64,000 nt of DNA, taken from Cyrtodaria siliqua. Its lineage: Eukaryota > Mollusca > Bivalvia > Adapedonta > Hiatellidae. The notes beneath the pieces were generated by a model. It was not told the origin of the DNA and searched no databases. It saw only the letters and a list, made by a program, of their open reading frames with translations. A program made the position numbers and the translations under genes. How positions within the stretch are numbered: the first letter of the stretch is position 1; each line of letters begins with the position of its first letter. Shown piece by piece: positions 1 through 12,057 of the stretch. The DNA is taken from assembly GCA_037043455.1 (NCBI GenBank), contig JAWPHD010001292.1, forward strand, positions 186,001 through 250,000. The letters run 5' to 3'.

Positions 1-799
1 TAGAAACTCACTTCCGTAAGTAAATGAAAACAGGTAGATGCCTGAAGTGTACATATATGAATTGAATATCACGTCCATGGTTAATATGAAAGTGAAGACC
101 AGAATGGATTCACCAAAGCGCAACTGCAAGTAACCTTCAGAGGCCCTTGTCCCCAAGAAGTAATCCACTTACAGTTACACGTACACACACGCACCTGTCA
201 CATTCATATACCAATCAAGTCGAAATAGTTATGAATCATTTATAGCGCAATCACAGTCCCTATAGTTTCATAACTGGAATTCTTATATATTTCTAGAACG
301 CATTGGAAAACCATCTACACATGACCTGGAGCTGTTGTTGCTGCTGCAATCCGGAAACTTTGACCTTTATAAAATTAATTATTGCAGCCTGTCCAATTTA
401 AGGATAAATGTAAGTTGTTGGTAAAAAATGCTGTAGAGACAGGTCTTCCATCTCCTGCGGTATTTCCATGACCACTGGGTTCTGGAATTGGCATAGTTGA
501 AGAAATCCTGAATCTGAGTGGATATGGTATGGATATACCAATGACCTGGACGTCAGCGTAACATACACGAATCACTTGAAAGTACTGTATAGTCTACTGC
601 ACCGGGTGAACTACTATTTGACTATATCTCAAAACAAAATAAATGAAGAAATTATAGAGAAGCATAGACTTAGTCATAATTAAATGGCTAGGACAGTATG
701 ATGTAGATATATAGACAATTACATATACCATACACATATACCATATATATAGTTGACTAATGCAAAGTACATAATTCTGAGATAACACTTCACTTATTA
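1..799. other. No gene seen
   Basis: AT-rich sequence with only short open frames that show no domain, splice or codon signal. I see nothing supportable in it. Confidence 0.5.
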
Positions 800-1365
800 G
801 TTAGAAGTGGATAATTTTAACCGTTTTCCGCAAAAAGGATTGCTCCCCCGACTGATCTGAAATAGTGACGCATGCCAGAAAGTTTCTTGATGTGTACACC
901 CTCAAAATAAATAAATTATGCGAGGAAATGGGGAGAGAAGTTTTCTCCCAGAGTGAAACCAGAAGTGTATACAATGACTGATTTGCAGAGCGACACGGTC
1001 GTCATAAAATCTGTCACATCTGCAGCGTGGAAGGATTTCTGAAATTAAAAACAATTTCCGCTCCCTCTTCAATGCATTTCTTTGCAAAGTGCAGATGTCA
1101 CTAATGTCTCAGAAGATACAACTGGACTACAGGGGGTCATTGCTACCAATATGTAAAGAAACTATTTTGGAATGAAAGACCGATATACTATCAAGTTTAT
1201 TCCACACGCTCTATGTTGGTCGGAGATCACAGCACCCACAATTCCCAGCCAGCGTACCTCTAACCGAACATTCAAATTAAGTTTTTGTAACCCCAGTGGT
1301 GTAGTCCAGTTAGATAAACATCGAATGAAAGAATGCCCTATTAATAACGCATTCATGTTCAACAC
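800..1365 (-). pseudogene. SGNH/GDSL-hydrolase-like domain remnant
   Basis: Read on the minus strand, this stretch shows scattered blocks of an SGNH-hydrolase-like fold. A LIGHSFIRC block lies near 1345, in the position of the catalytic-Ser block. An IVSLHIGSND block near 1150 corresponds to the GxND block. GVHIKKLSGMRHYFRSV near 850-890 corresponds to the C-terminal Asp/His block. The blocks fall in different frames and stops separate them, so the copy is broken by frameshifts. Proteins of this type (LIGHSFIRRL...) are common in bivalve genomes, often as multi-copy, transposon-associated ORFs. That family assignment is from memory of the motif pattern. The basic segment at 1848-2045 on the same strand may be its N-terminal part. 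Confidence 0.5.
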
Positions 1366-1847
1366 ACTGGGTCAGATGGCTAACACAGCGCGAACTGCTG
1401 TGCTATAATTAGCCGCGGTAAACCGCTGTCTGAGATAAATCTAAAATTAGACCAATTGTGAAAAATTATTTACAATGTGCTAAGAAGTCTACGGAAAGTG
1501 TAGATATGATAAAAACGTATACTAGTATCCCCAATTAGAACGAATTAATTCAGACGCCCTAATTTTTACCTCAGTGTTACCACACAGTGTTTTAATAATA
1601 TACTGCTTAAACGTTATTTTGTCTGGCGAACACAAGCTCGTATACTTCGGCATACTTCGCATAAATACTCGTTTGTGTAGAACCAGTTAATACCTTCAGT
1701 CGAACACGATGTAAGGTGTAATATGCAACTAGTTGAATGAAATAGATGAACAATAATGCAGTATAGAGTAAAGAAGCTGGAAGAAAAAGGGTTGACAGAC
1801 CTGACCCTCTCGCAGTAAAATGGCTCCAGTCAGTTCTCCTGCAGCGT

Positions 1848-2045
1848 CTAAACCACGCCTTTGGTAACCGCTGGCAAAAGTGCTGTAACCACCTCAATAA
1901 TATAAGGAGTGGCACTATCAGGGGTGGCACTAGGAGGTCTGGATTCCGTGCCTAGAGCCTTTGACGGTTTCCTTCTCTTCCTGGGTGGCTGTCTTGACTT
2001 GATTGAAATAGTTATAAACATAGACAGACAGCAGTCATTAGACAC
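1848..2045 (-). pseudogene. Basic/proline-rich ORF, possible N-terminus of the SGNH ORF
   Basis: A 65-codon open frame on the minus strand begins with a hydrophobic stretch. It then reads as a basic, Pro/Ser-rich segment (RQPPRKRRKPSKALGTESRP) followed by an amphipathic stretch (IIEVVTALLPAVTKGVV). Composition is protein-like, unlike surrounding shadow frames. It lies 480 bases upstream, on the same strand, of the SGNH-like blocks, so it could be the N-terminal part of that ORF. I cannot assign a domain. Confidence 0.3.
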
Positions 2046-2289
2046 GAGGGACCCCTGGTGTGAACTGGCAGCGGTGAGATAAAATGTAAGTGGTATTATA
2101 AAATGTAAGTGGTATAATATATATTATAAACCACATCAGGAAAAGTAGCTCACAGCATACCAGACGGGAATGAAAATGTATAAAACGCCTATCACAACCG
2201 TGATAAAATACATATTTTTGATTTGAATAAAGCCATAAATGCTTAGTTGTAGCAATTAATATATAGACAATCATATGCCTATTAATAAC

Positions 2290-5200
2290 GGTATTAAGGT
2301 GTCAAAACGCTTATCACAGTGTGATAAATTACCCAATACCTTTAAAACTGTTATGTATAAGCTTATATCAATCGTGATAAAATATATGCAGTGTTAAATT
2401 TTAATTTTTTTCAGCAACTTGTCCATAGGAAGTCACTTACACAATTTACAAAGTCAAATTTACTTGTCCCCGCACTTTATGTAAAAGTGGTACAAAAAAA
2501 CAAAACAAGATCAATCATGAAAGTGACACTGCATTCCCTCAGTTGCATTCCACCAATGAAAACAACATGTTTTTATTTGGCATTTACAATGTGCTCAGCA
2601 ATGTTTTGACATTTTTTCAGTCACAAAGTTTAAAGATATAAATATTCATTTCTTGTTATAAAATTTAGTTGTCTGTAGGACAGGTCACTGGGGACAATTA
2701 ACTCGTCCCCAGTAGAATCTACATGGCACAGGACAAGGGGACAACTGTTAATATCAAACCCTGATATGTTTCAGTTGAAGAAAACCATAAATGCTAAGTT
2801 GTAGCTTTTATGTATATGCAAGTATGTGACTATTAAGAACGGTATTGAAAGTGTATAAAACGCTTATCACAGGGTAATAAAATACACAGTACCTTTAACA
2901 CTGTTATGTTTCACGCTTATCACAATCGTGATAAAATACATATGTTTCAGTTGAAGAAAAACATAAATGCTAAGTTGCAGCTTTTATGTAGAGGCAAATA
3001 TGTGACTAATAACGGAACTGAACGTGTATAAAACGCTTATCACAGTGTGATAAAATACACAGTACCTTTAACACTGTTATGTATCACGCTTATCACAATC
3101 GTGATAAAATACATATGTTTCAGTTGAAGAAAACCATAAATGCGAAGTTCTAGCTTTTATATATAGGCAAGTATGTGACTATTAATAACGGTATTGAAAG
3201 TGTATAAAACACTTATCACAGCGTGATAAAATATACAGTACCTTTAAAACTGTTATATATAACGCTTATCACAACGTGATAAAATAAATATGTTTCAGTT
3301 GAATAAAACACAAATGCAAAGTTGTAGCTTTTATGTATAGGCAAGTATGTGACTATTAATAACGGTATTGCAAGTGTAAACACTTATCACAGTGTGATAA
3401 AATACACAGTACCGTTTAAACCTGTTATGGATAACGCTTATCACAATCGTGATAAAATACATATGTTTCAGTTCGGTATTGAAAGTGTATAAAACGATTA
3501 TCACAGTGTGATAAAATACACAGTATATTTAAAACTGTTATGTATAACGCTTATCAGAATCGTGATAAAATACATATGTTTCAGTTCGGTATTGAAAGTG
3601 TATAAAACGATTATCACAGTGTGATAAAATACACAGTACCTTTAAAACTGTTATGTATAACGCTTATCAGAATCGTGATAAAATACATATGTTTCAGTTC
3701 GGTATTGAAAGTGTATAAAACGATTATCACAGTGTGATAAAATACACAGTACCTTTAAAACTGTTATGTATAACGCTTATCAGAATCGTGATAAAATACA
3801 TATGTTTCTGTTCGGTATTGAAAGTGTATAAAACGATTATCACAGCGTGATAAAATATACAGTACCTTTAAAACTGTTATATATAACGCTTATCACAACG
3901 TGATAAAATAAATATGTTTCAGTTGAATAAAACACAAATGCAAAGTTGTAGCTTTTATGTATAGGCAAGTATGTGACTATTAATAACGGTATTGCAAGTG
4001 TAAACACTTATCACAGTGTGATAAAATACACAGTACCGTTTAAACCTGTTATGGATAACGCTTATCACAATCGTGATAAAATACATGTTTCAGTTGAATA
4101 AAACATAAATGCTAAGTTGTAGCTGTTATGTTTAAGCAAGTATGTGACTATTAATAACGGTATTGAAAGTGTATAAAACGCTTATCACAGTGTGATAAAA
4201 TACACAGTACCTTTAAAACTGTTATGTATAACGCTTATCAGAATCGTGATAAAATACTTATGTTTCAGTTCGGTATTGAACGTGTATAAAACGATTATCA
4301 CAATGTGATAAAATACACAGTACCTTTAAAACTGTTATGTATAACGCTTATCAGAATCTTGATAAAATACATATGTTTCAGTTGAATAAAACATAAATGC
4401 TAAGTTGTAGCTTTTATGTTTAGGCAAGTATGTGACTATTAATAACGGTATTGAAAGTGTATAAAACGCTTATCACAATAAGATAAAATACACAGTACCT
4501 TTAAAACTGTTATGTATAACGCTTATCAGAATCGTGATAAAATACATATGTTTCAGTTCGGTATTGAAAGTGTATCAAACGATTATCACAATGTGATAAA
4601 ATACACAGTACCTTTAAAACTGTTATGTATAACGCTTATCAGAATCGTGATAAAATACATATGTTTCAGTTCGGTATTGAAAGTGTATAAAACGCTGATC
4701 ATAGTGTGATAATATACACAGTACTGTTAAAACTGTTATGTATAACGCGTATCACAATCGTGATAAAATACATGTTTCAGTTGAAGAAAACCATAACTAC
4801 TAAGTTGTAGCTTTTATGTATAGGCAAGTATGTGACTATTAATAACGGTATTGAAAATGTATAAAACGCTTATCACAGTGTGATAAAATACACAGTACCT
4901 TTAAAACTGTTATGTATAACGCTTATCAGAATCGTGATAAAATACATATGTTTCAGTTCGGTATTGAAAGTGTATAAAACGATTATCACAGTGTGATAAA
5001 ATACACAGTACCTTTAAAACTGTTATGTATAACGCTTATCAGAATCGTGATAAAATACATATGTTTCAGTTCGGTATTGAAAGTGTATAAAACGATTATC
5101 ACAGTGTGATAAAATACACAGTACCTTTAAAACTGTTATGTATAACGCTTATCAGAATCGTGATAAAATACATATGTTTCAGTTCGGTATTGAAAGTGTA

Positions 5201-5365
5201 TAAAACGATTATCACAGTGTGATAAAATACACAGTACCTTTAAAACTGTTATGTATAACGCTTATCACAATCGTGATAAAATACATATATGTTTCAGTTC
5301 GGTATTGAATGTGTATAAAACGCTTATCACAGTGTGATAAAATACACAGTACCCTTAAAACTGTT
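2290..5365. repeat. 113-bp satellite array with paired dyads
   Basis: A tandem array in which the simplest unit is 113 bp, measured from successive CGATTATCAC positions at 3495, 3608 and 3721. Each unit carries two short inverted repeats, TTATCACAGTGTGATAA and TTATCANAATCGTGATAA, separated by an AT-rich spacer containing the CAGTACCTTTAAAACTGTTATG segment. Longer units contain an extra ~70 bp (AAATGCTAAGTTGTAGCTTTTATG...) between dyads, for example near 2770, 2960, 3310, 3930, 4100, 4400 and 4790, giving a higher-order pattern. The open frame at 4512-4709 is only a reading of this repeat. The edges decay into single diverged units. Confidence 0.93.
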
Positions 5366-6567
5366 ACGTAAATACTAAATTATAGGCTAGCACGTATTTA
5401 AAGACAATCCTTTTTGCCTATGTAGCAATTTTTTGATAGAAATGTAATTAAATATAAAACGCGTAAAACGATTTACCACCTGTCTTACATTGTTGTGGTA
5501 AAATACATGGTTGAAAATTTAACGCACAAAAATCAAGATGACACTGAAAATATATAACACATTAATGACGTATGCCCAAAGACAATAAACGCCTACTGCG
5601 TTGAAAAGAAAACCTGCATTCTTAGCTGATCATAATTAAAAGTGTAATATACAATGTCAGTAGACTAGTAGATATAACTAGAAATAAATGTGTGTATCAT
5701 AATGGTTACCGCCATACGTTACCACTCATCTGCAATAGTTACTGTTTCCCCGTTTCCCTTTATGCTGTAAAAAGTACGAAACAGCGAGGTGCGAATCACA
5801 GTATTAAGTTTGTCGATTATATCGCATCTTAAATTAACGCTGTGCAGCACAGTAGAATTAATAAAACACTAGACCAAGTAACAATCCATCATAAGACATA
5901 TGATGATTACCGTAAAAATCGGATATATGAAGAATATCCGCCAAAAAGTACGGTTTGGAAAATTCCTTTGTGTTTTATTTTTCTACAACGGAAACAAGGC
6001 TGTGTGTAAATCGTGAGAACGTCACGGCATAACAAACACCTGCCCCATTGTAAGATTTACACGACATAACATTCACACATATTTCTACCTATAAAAAACA
6101 TTGTTTAACATAAGTTCTTAATTATGTCAGCAAGTTGTCATAAAAGCATTTATTTAAAATAAATTTATATATAGAGAGAGAGCCTTCGTATAACCGCTAC
6201 CATAACGTGTAACATGTTGGCACATCTCACATTCTAATTCATTCTAGAAAAGGTTGTTACCTTACTAGGCAATAGACACAAATAAGATCATGTATATATG
6301 AATACAAAAAAAAACTAGAAAGCCACGATGCAAGTAATTATTGACCTGGCAATATTCACATTAACAAGAGAACAAACCATTAAGGTACGACAAGATCAAT
6401 TTTAAAACAAACATCTAACGCTACCGTACTTTGCGGATTTATGTAGACGTCAGCACGTGGTCCACAATCTATGTGGTCATCGCACAATCAAAGAGAAAAG
6501 CAAAGTGGCGAACTGTTAATGGTTCAATCTTTACACATGCTGTACGTTGCAGAATGATAGGGTCATA
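5366..6567. other. No gene seen; diverged satellite edge
   Basis: AT-rich. The first ~150 bases still resemble degenerate satellite (GTAAAACGATTTACCACC...TGGTAAAATACATGG). A short GA run is at 6171-6182. Nothing else is supportable. Confidence 0.5.
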
Positions 6568-7218
6568 TACGGAATCCTGTTCGTGCCATATTAGAACCTC
6601 GTGTTTTCGGGACGAAAACACGAAAACGCGAGGATGATTAACAGGTTATGTAATTGAACGCGAAAACGCGAAAACTCGAAGTTTTGCGCGAAAAAGCGAC
6701 GCGGAAACCCGTTAATCATTATCGTGTTTTCGAGTAAAATTTCGTAGTTTGCTATAAAATCTGGCAGGTCGAAAACACGAAAACACGAAATTTTAGATTT
6801 AAAACCTCGCGTTTTCGCGTTTTCGCCCCAGGACGATTTTAACGAGAGATTATTTTGCCGAGACAGATGTACGTCTTTGTTTACATCATCACCGTACGCA
6901 TTTCCCGCCAGTCACACGGTCATAATTATGTACTCGGCAAAATGGTCCGGAGGCGAAAACGCGAGGTTTTAAAACTAAAATCTCGTGTTTTCGTGTTTTC
7001 GTGTTTGCGACTTGACAAATTTGATAGCAAACAACGAAATTTAACACGAAAACACGATAATGATTAACGGGTTTTCGTGTCGCGTTTTCGCGCAAAATGT
7101 CGAGTTTTCGCGATTTTGCTTTCAATTACAAGGGCGAAAACCCGTTAATCATCCTCGCGTTTTCGTGTTTTCGCCCCGAAAGCACGAGGTTCTAATATGG
7201 CACGAACAGGATTCCGTA
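6568..7218. mobile_element. 651-bp foldback/MITE element
   Basis: The whole stretch is an inverted repeat. The left end reads TACGGAATCCTGTTCGTGCC and the right end is its exact reverse complement (7199-7218). Complementarity continues inward through repeats of GAAAACACGAAAACGCG and its complement, to a centre near 6893 where ATTTTGCCGAGACAGATGTA is mirrored by TGTACTCGGCAAAAT. Both flanks carry GTCATA (6562-6567 and 7219-7224), a plausible 6-bp target-site duplication. No coding capacity; the frames at 6855-7067 and 6889-7125 are readings of the repeat. A non-autonomous foldback element is the best call; the superfamily is unknown. Confidence 0.85.
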
Positions 7219-7365
7219 GTCATAACCTCTTTCGATTAACATGTTAACAGGTTTAATACAGATTGAAAGAAGGTGATAATCACCAAGGATCTTTCGCAGT
7301 TTGTAAATCATGTTACCATAGAAGGGTGGTAATATGTATTGGTGTCTGTACCGCTATGTATTTAG

Positions 7366-7533
7366 GAGATGCAGCTTGCTTAAGCCCGCCGACAGTCATG
7401 AACGGGTCCTACTCTCCCACACAGGAATGATACTCCAATAATGACATGGTGACATGTGCGTGCGACATGGGATACATTAAAACTTCAGGTGATCTAATTT
7501 TGACCTGTGATTTTACTGAATTTGCTCTATGTG
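7366..7533 (+). pseudogene. Sushi (CCP) domain exon, GPCR ectodomain
   Basis: After a TATGTATTTAG acceptor, the phase-1 frame reads ACLSPPTVMNGSYSPTQE, a TGA stop, then YSNNDMVTCACDMGYIKTSG and DLILTC, before a candidate donor (CTATGTG|gtacag). The pattern C-x-PP-x-V-x-NG-x-YSP...VTxxCDxGY...GD-LTC is that of a complement control protein module. The exon is 168 nt, phase 1-1, matching the phase of the LDLa exon downstream, so I place it in the same ectodomain. The TGA (7430-7432) sits where families usually have Ser, so one base change breaks it. The usual Trp and final Cys region is degenerate. Either a pseudogene exon or a sequence error. Confidence 0.5.
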
Positions 7534-7948
7534 GTACAGTGCGGATCTACGGTGCCATTTCGTTTGTGTGCTGTGATTTTTTTAGAACCATGTTTCTCAT
7601 TGTTGAATACACTGTACATGTGACAGTAGACATATGACTGCAACTAATGACCCTTATTTTGTAATGGAAATGTACAAACTGTCCACACTTGATAGAAATT
7701 TCTTCGTCTCTTACCGACATCAGAGATGAGTTGCTACTTTGACAATTTGTGAAAGAAATTAAACTTGTGGGAATTTACTGCTACATGTCGACATGCTAAT
7801 ATTGTATAATGCTCAATTGTTAAACATTTTTGCTATTTCTTACATTTGAATTGTATGTCTATCACGTGTTTATACAATAGTGAAAATACCTAGATTGTCA
7901 TGCTTTCCAATTTATATCTAATTTATATCGCTTCTACCAATGTTTCAG

Positions 7949-7984
7949 TCGAATACTATCCTGATGGCGAATATGGGTTCTGCG
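7949..7984 (+). CDS. Possible 36-nt microexon of the receptor
   Basis: Flanked by a good acceptor (AATGTTTCAG) and donor (TGCG|gtaagt). It is 36 nt, phase 1-1, and would encode x-EYYPDGEYGFCG. The donor context is identical to that of the LDLa exon at 9206-9283, which supports it belonging to the same gene. It could instead be a chance GT-AG pair. Confidence 0.35.
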
Positions 7985-8337
7985 GTAAGTTGTACGCTAT
8001 TTCCGCTGACATTTTTAAACTCTCAATTTCAAAATGTATAAACAGTTCCATGTAACCAAAACATTAAAACAAATTTTAACTGATGTAATGATATTCAACG
8101 GCGTTCACGACTGAAACATAAATATAGAATTACGCTACGAATCTGTCTTAAAGGATGGTAATACATACTGAAAAAGGGATCCTTTGGAAACAACAAACAC
8201 AAACAAGAAATAAAAGTAGCTGACTCGGTTTTATTGAGTCTGTTCATAAGAGGTAATATAAAGTGCAACATCTCTCACGCCTCCTAGCACCGACTTAAGC
8301 GATATTCGACTTTGATGACGCCTATGATGACGCCTAC

Positions 8338-8872
8338 CTAAAGCCCATTGGGACGGTGGCGTTTGATGTTTGTCTATGATCTTTCTTGTCGTGCCCTTAA
8401 TGGTTTATTCTCTTACTGCTCTGGCTTCTGCCAAGTCACTGAGTACCTTCATTGTGGCTTTCAGGACTATTGTTTTTTTGTATTATGTCTACACGAGCAT
8501 ATTTGTGTTTTACTTATATTGCCTACTGATGCTGCCTTGTTGGTTAGAGATTATATCTTGGCGGGGATTTCTTTATTTACACTGTCCTGTTTTAATGGGA
8601 TGAAGTAGGGTAAGTGTGAGGTTTGGTGCACCCTATAACCGGTTTAAACACCCCACCCCCCCACCCCCCACCCCCTTCAGTGGCCTAATTTGCCACTGAC
8701 CGTTCCAAAGCGGTAGCCCTACTGTCAACCCTTTTTGTGTTTGTGATGTCGTTTGCATTTATTATTGCTATTGCCTTTTTGTTTGTCTGTTTGCGTGCTT
8801 GTTTCTGTGTTTTGTGGTTGACTGTCCTCCTTGAATGCTACTTTCCCTGTCCGATCTTTTTATATTTCTTTT
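8338..8872 (+). mobile_element. 5'-truncated retroelement tail (copy A)
   Basis: This segment matches, in the same order, the non-coding 3' region that follows the RT frame of the element at 12,853-14,984 (reverse strand there). It starts at AAGCCCATTGGGACGGTGGC, just past the RT stop region, and ends at GATCTTTTTATATTTCTT. It includes the poly-C stretch at 8648-8675. There is no RT sequence 5' of it, so it is a 5'-truncated copy. The open frames at 8348-8608 are readings of this non-coding tail. Confidence 0.85.
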
Positions 8873-9205
8873 TAAAGCCACAAAGATTGGGCTTGATGAT
8901 CCCATAGGAACAGTAAGTAACAACACTACTAATTTGTAGTCGGGGCGACATTTTACGGCCGCAACAAAGCTTTCTATGTACACGAGTGTGATCATTTTCA
9001 AAAAAGATCAATGTAACCAAAACATTCAAACACATTTTAAAGGATTTATTGATAAAAGAAGGTATAAAAGTCGAACTGGAAATATATCATTTACAGAACA
9101 CAGCCAACCAGAAACAATGATTAAAACAAACAACAATTACAAAGTTTATAAGAAGTAAAGCATGTGAAATCACAAACACATGTTGTGTCTACCATTTTAT
9201 TTCAG

Positions 9206-9283
9206 CGTTTCTCCACTGTACAGATAATCAATATAGGTGTGACGGCTATGCCCACTGTCCATACGCTGCCGATGAGATCTGCG
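9206..9283 (+). CDS. LDL-receptor class A exon of GRL101-like receptor
   Basis: A 78-nt, phase 1-1 exon with a strong acceptor (ACCATTTTATTTCAG) and donor (TGCG|gtaagt). It encodes x-FLHCTDNQYRCDGYAHCPYA followed by ADEICG. The C-x6-CDG-x4-C-x6-C spacing with acidic Asp/Glu near the end is the Ca-binding half of an LDLa module. LDLa modules lie at the N-terminus of LRR-containing GPCRs of the GRL101/RXFP type, in the extracellular ligand-binding region. The strand and phase fit the LRR and TM exons further downstream. Confidence 0.7.
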
Positions 9284-10426
9284 GTAAGTTGAGCACCGTT
9301 AAGGCTTACGTTTTCAAAATGTAAATCTTTAAATGTTTCAAAAGGTCAATGTAACTGTCATCAAATCATTTTGCCATTTTCGATCTTTGAACTACGTGCT
9401 TTACATCTTAAGGGGGCTCGCGCGTTATCAAACATGTGAAAATTTAAAACAAACTTAGTAGCTATTAGTATACAAATATACGTAGTTACATATTTTACAT
9501 ACACGTTTCTCTTCTTTAGGCACGGATGATACTGTGTTTGTGATACTCATAACTCAGTATTGGATCATGGTGGCGCCGTTTCCATACGCACGTATAAATT
9601 AACTGTAAAACGCAAAGTATTTCGGTTTTTAATGTATATATGTATATATACAAGTGTTGGAGTTACTGTCGTATTTCTGATGTTTAATTCATATAAATAT
9701 TATTGGCAGTATCACTGCATTCCGTGTGTTTATCTATAAATATACGTTTACGTGCAGTAGTGGAAGTGTCTGGTCTACGGTGTGGACGTGTATACCTATA
9801 GGTCTTATGTGTGTAATGGTCGCAGAGGGTGTACGGATGGTGCATATGTGGTACTAAGATGTACACTCGCTCGAAGTATAGTGGATCGCTACACTGTAGG
9901 TGGACCTTTTTAAACAGTTGAATCTCAAAATGTAAACTCAGATTAATGAAACCGAAATATTTAAACACAGTGTTAAATGATTATATAAATAGTATTTAAC
10001 ACATGCATCTACGGCCAACGTGTTGTACCACACAAATGCTCGAACTGTAACTACTTTGTACATGCTATAATGTTTATTCCATCTCTTGACGCGTAGATTA
10101 TTTGAACCTTGTCTATATTTTATTTTTTTAAAAAAGGTAGACTAAATTAGTTTTATTTTTTAAAAAACTAGAGGTGAAAATATTTCCTAGCTGCCTAGAC
10201 TAGATCTCTGGTTGGCCCACTGAGTGTTTTGTTAAGTCGCAATTCCCTTTGCGTAAAATGTTTTATATGTTTCAAGTCCTGCTTCAGTGACTGATTTTAA
10301 TCCATGTCGTGTTCAGATCGCCCAATCCATTTTAAAATAGAAGTATGTCATATAAAACACGTGGACTAAAACTCCCTTTCAGCTGTTATACAGATACACA
10401 CTCTTTTATAAAACTATAATTAATTT
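9284..10426. other. Intronic/intergenic, no exon supported
   Basis: AT-rich with a short TATATGTATATATA run near 9636. A CTTTAG acceptor at 9520 opens a frame without a domain; I do not call it. Confidence 0.4.
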
Positions 10427-11130
10427 TTGACGCCTCCATCACGTCAATGTTTTATCTCTAAACTCATGAACACTTATACTCTAGTTCAATCTTCTGAGAA
10501 TGATGTTTCCATCACGAATATAACGCATGGCACCGCTTTCAAGGCTGCGGCAGAAACACATTTCCTACTACGTACTGGATTCCTAAATTACACAAAAATC
10601 CTGATAAATCCCGTTTTATTTTTAATTTTAGTGCAACAGTTCACGAACTACGCTCCCTAGTCGGCGGACGTATTTACCACTTGGTTCCAAATACGAATAT
10701 TGCATAGTAATGTATAACCGATGCAAAGGAGAGTATTCATGAACATAATGAATGGACGTCCATTAAATAGTTAAAATATATGCTTTGGTCAATTTGACAA
10801 GTGTTAAGTCATTGAGCAAATGCATCGTGCATTTCTATTCTTTTTCATAATCATATATACATGATCATCTATGTGCTATACCTTTATTTCCTATAAATGC
10901 TGCCCAGTTTTTTAGACGATATAGCCTGGCGGGGATTTCTTTATTGACACAGTTTCTTATTTTTGGATGACACTAGTTTGGTGCACTCTAGAACCTGGAT
11001 TAAGAACCAGTGGCATTTGACTCCTATTGTCCACACCTTTATGTTTGCGATGTCGCATGCATTCACATTTTCTTGTAATTGTTGTTAGGTTCATTGTGTT
11101 CTGTGAACACTTCATTTTTACCATTAAGTG
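10427..11130 (+). mobile_element. Decayed Penelope-like RT fragment plus tail (copy B)
   Basis: 10,427-10,660 reads (with frameshifts) YTLVQSSENDVSITNITHGT then AFKAA, then pieces of the YWIPKLHK-NP-K-RFI block. These correspond to the N-terminal half of the RT read at 14,706-14,984. From about 10,895 the sequence matches the shared 3' tail (CTGGCGGGGATTTCTTTATT... TTGGTGCACTCTAGAACC ... CTATTGTCCACACCTTTATG). The middle of the RT is missing. This is an old, internally deleted copy. Confidence 0.6.
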
Positions 11131-12057
11131 GTCCCGCCTTAATTCCATTTAGCGATGGGAGAGCTTACATTAGCAGGATTTTATAACGGATATTTCGACA
11201 ATAAAACACGTTTAAAAACATCTTTTACTGAAAAAAATGCCATAATTTGTTTAAAATTACATATTAAATGTTTTAATTTTACAATATGCAAACGTTTCAA
11301 GGCGAAATTAAGGTTTTATTTCATACCCCCAGTCAACCCCCCGGTTTCGCTCTTGAAGAAGGGGTTAAATGGGGTATGAAAGTTAATACTCGGACCACGT
11401 AATGTGTTCGGCTTGTATACTTTTTGTAAAATATTTCGAAATAGTTCAATGACGATCCATCTTAGACCATTACTGAATTATGCATTATGTTTCAATGAAG
11501 AATCACAAGAACTAGATATCTGTATAGTTCCCTTTAAGTTTCTTATTATGTTTTCAATAAGTGTTGTGAGAGCTAAGTAGTTTGTGTATTAACGTATTTG
11601 CTTGTTTTCCTAAACACGTAGTTCCTAGTGGTCTGAAACGTATTGTCATACAAATTTACGAAATGCCTACTAGTTCATGAGAAATATATTTACAGAAGAT
11701 TTCATGTGCCCTTCCAACTAGGTAAAATGTCCGGAAAGTTTCTTTCGACATGTCCGTCTGGTGTGTGTTGGTCAATCACACTGTCCTCAGAGGGAAGATG
11801 AAATTGACTAAGGTATGTACGCTTTAACAAACTGTACAATATTTTGAGAAAAACAAAAGAATAGCTCAACCTTCAGAGAAACTAAAACAAGGATGCCTAG
11901 CTATGATGAGAGACATCCGAATCAAACGTATTCCCTTTCAACACAAGCTGAAATCTAAATCATAGCACATTCTCCGGGAGATATAATTAACATATACACG
12001 CATATGTGCATTTGGTTGCATAGAAAGCATCCGTAATTCTGGTATTTGAACACGTAT
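11131..12057. other. No gene seen
   Basis: No domain-bearing frame, repeat or convincing splice pair found. Confidence 0.4.

Noticed and set aside
2290..5365. TTATCACA as DnaA boxes of a bacterial origin
   Set aside because: Spliced genes and animal transposons surround it; the match is a satellite dyad.
8348..8608. Two overlapping 77-86-codon membrane-like ORFs
   Set aside because: They are readings of the non-coding retroelement tail, also found 5'-truncated elsewhere.
9521..9600. Possible terminal exon after CTTTAG
   Set aside because: Reads TDDTVFVILITQYWIM, no domain and no link to neighbouring phases beyond chance.
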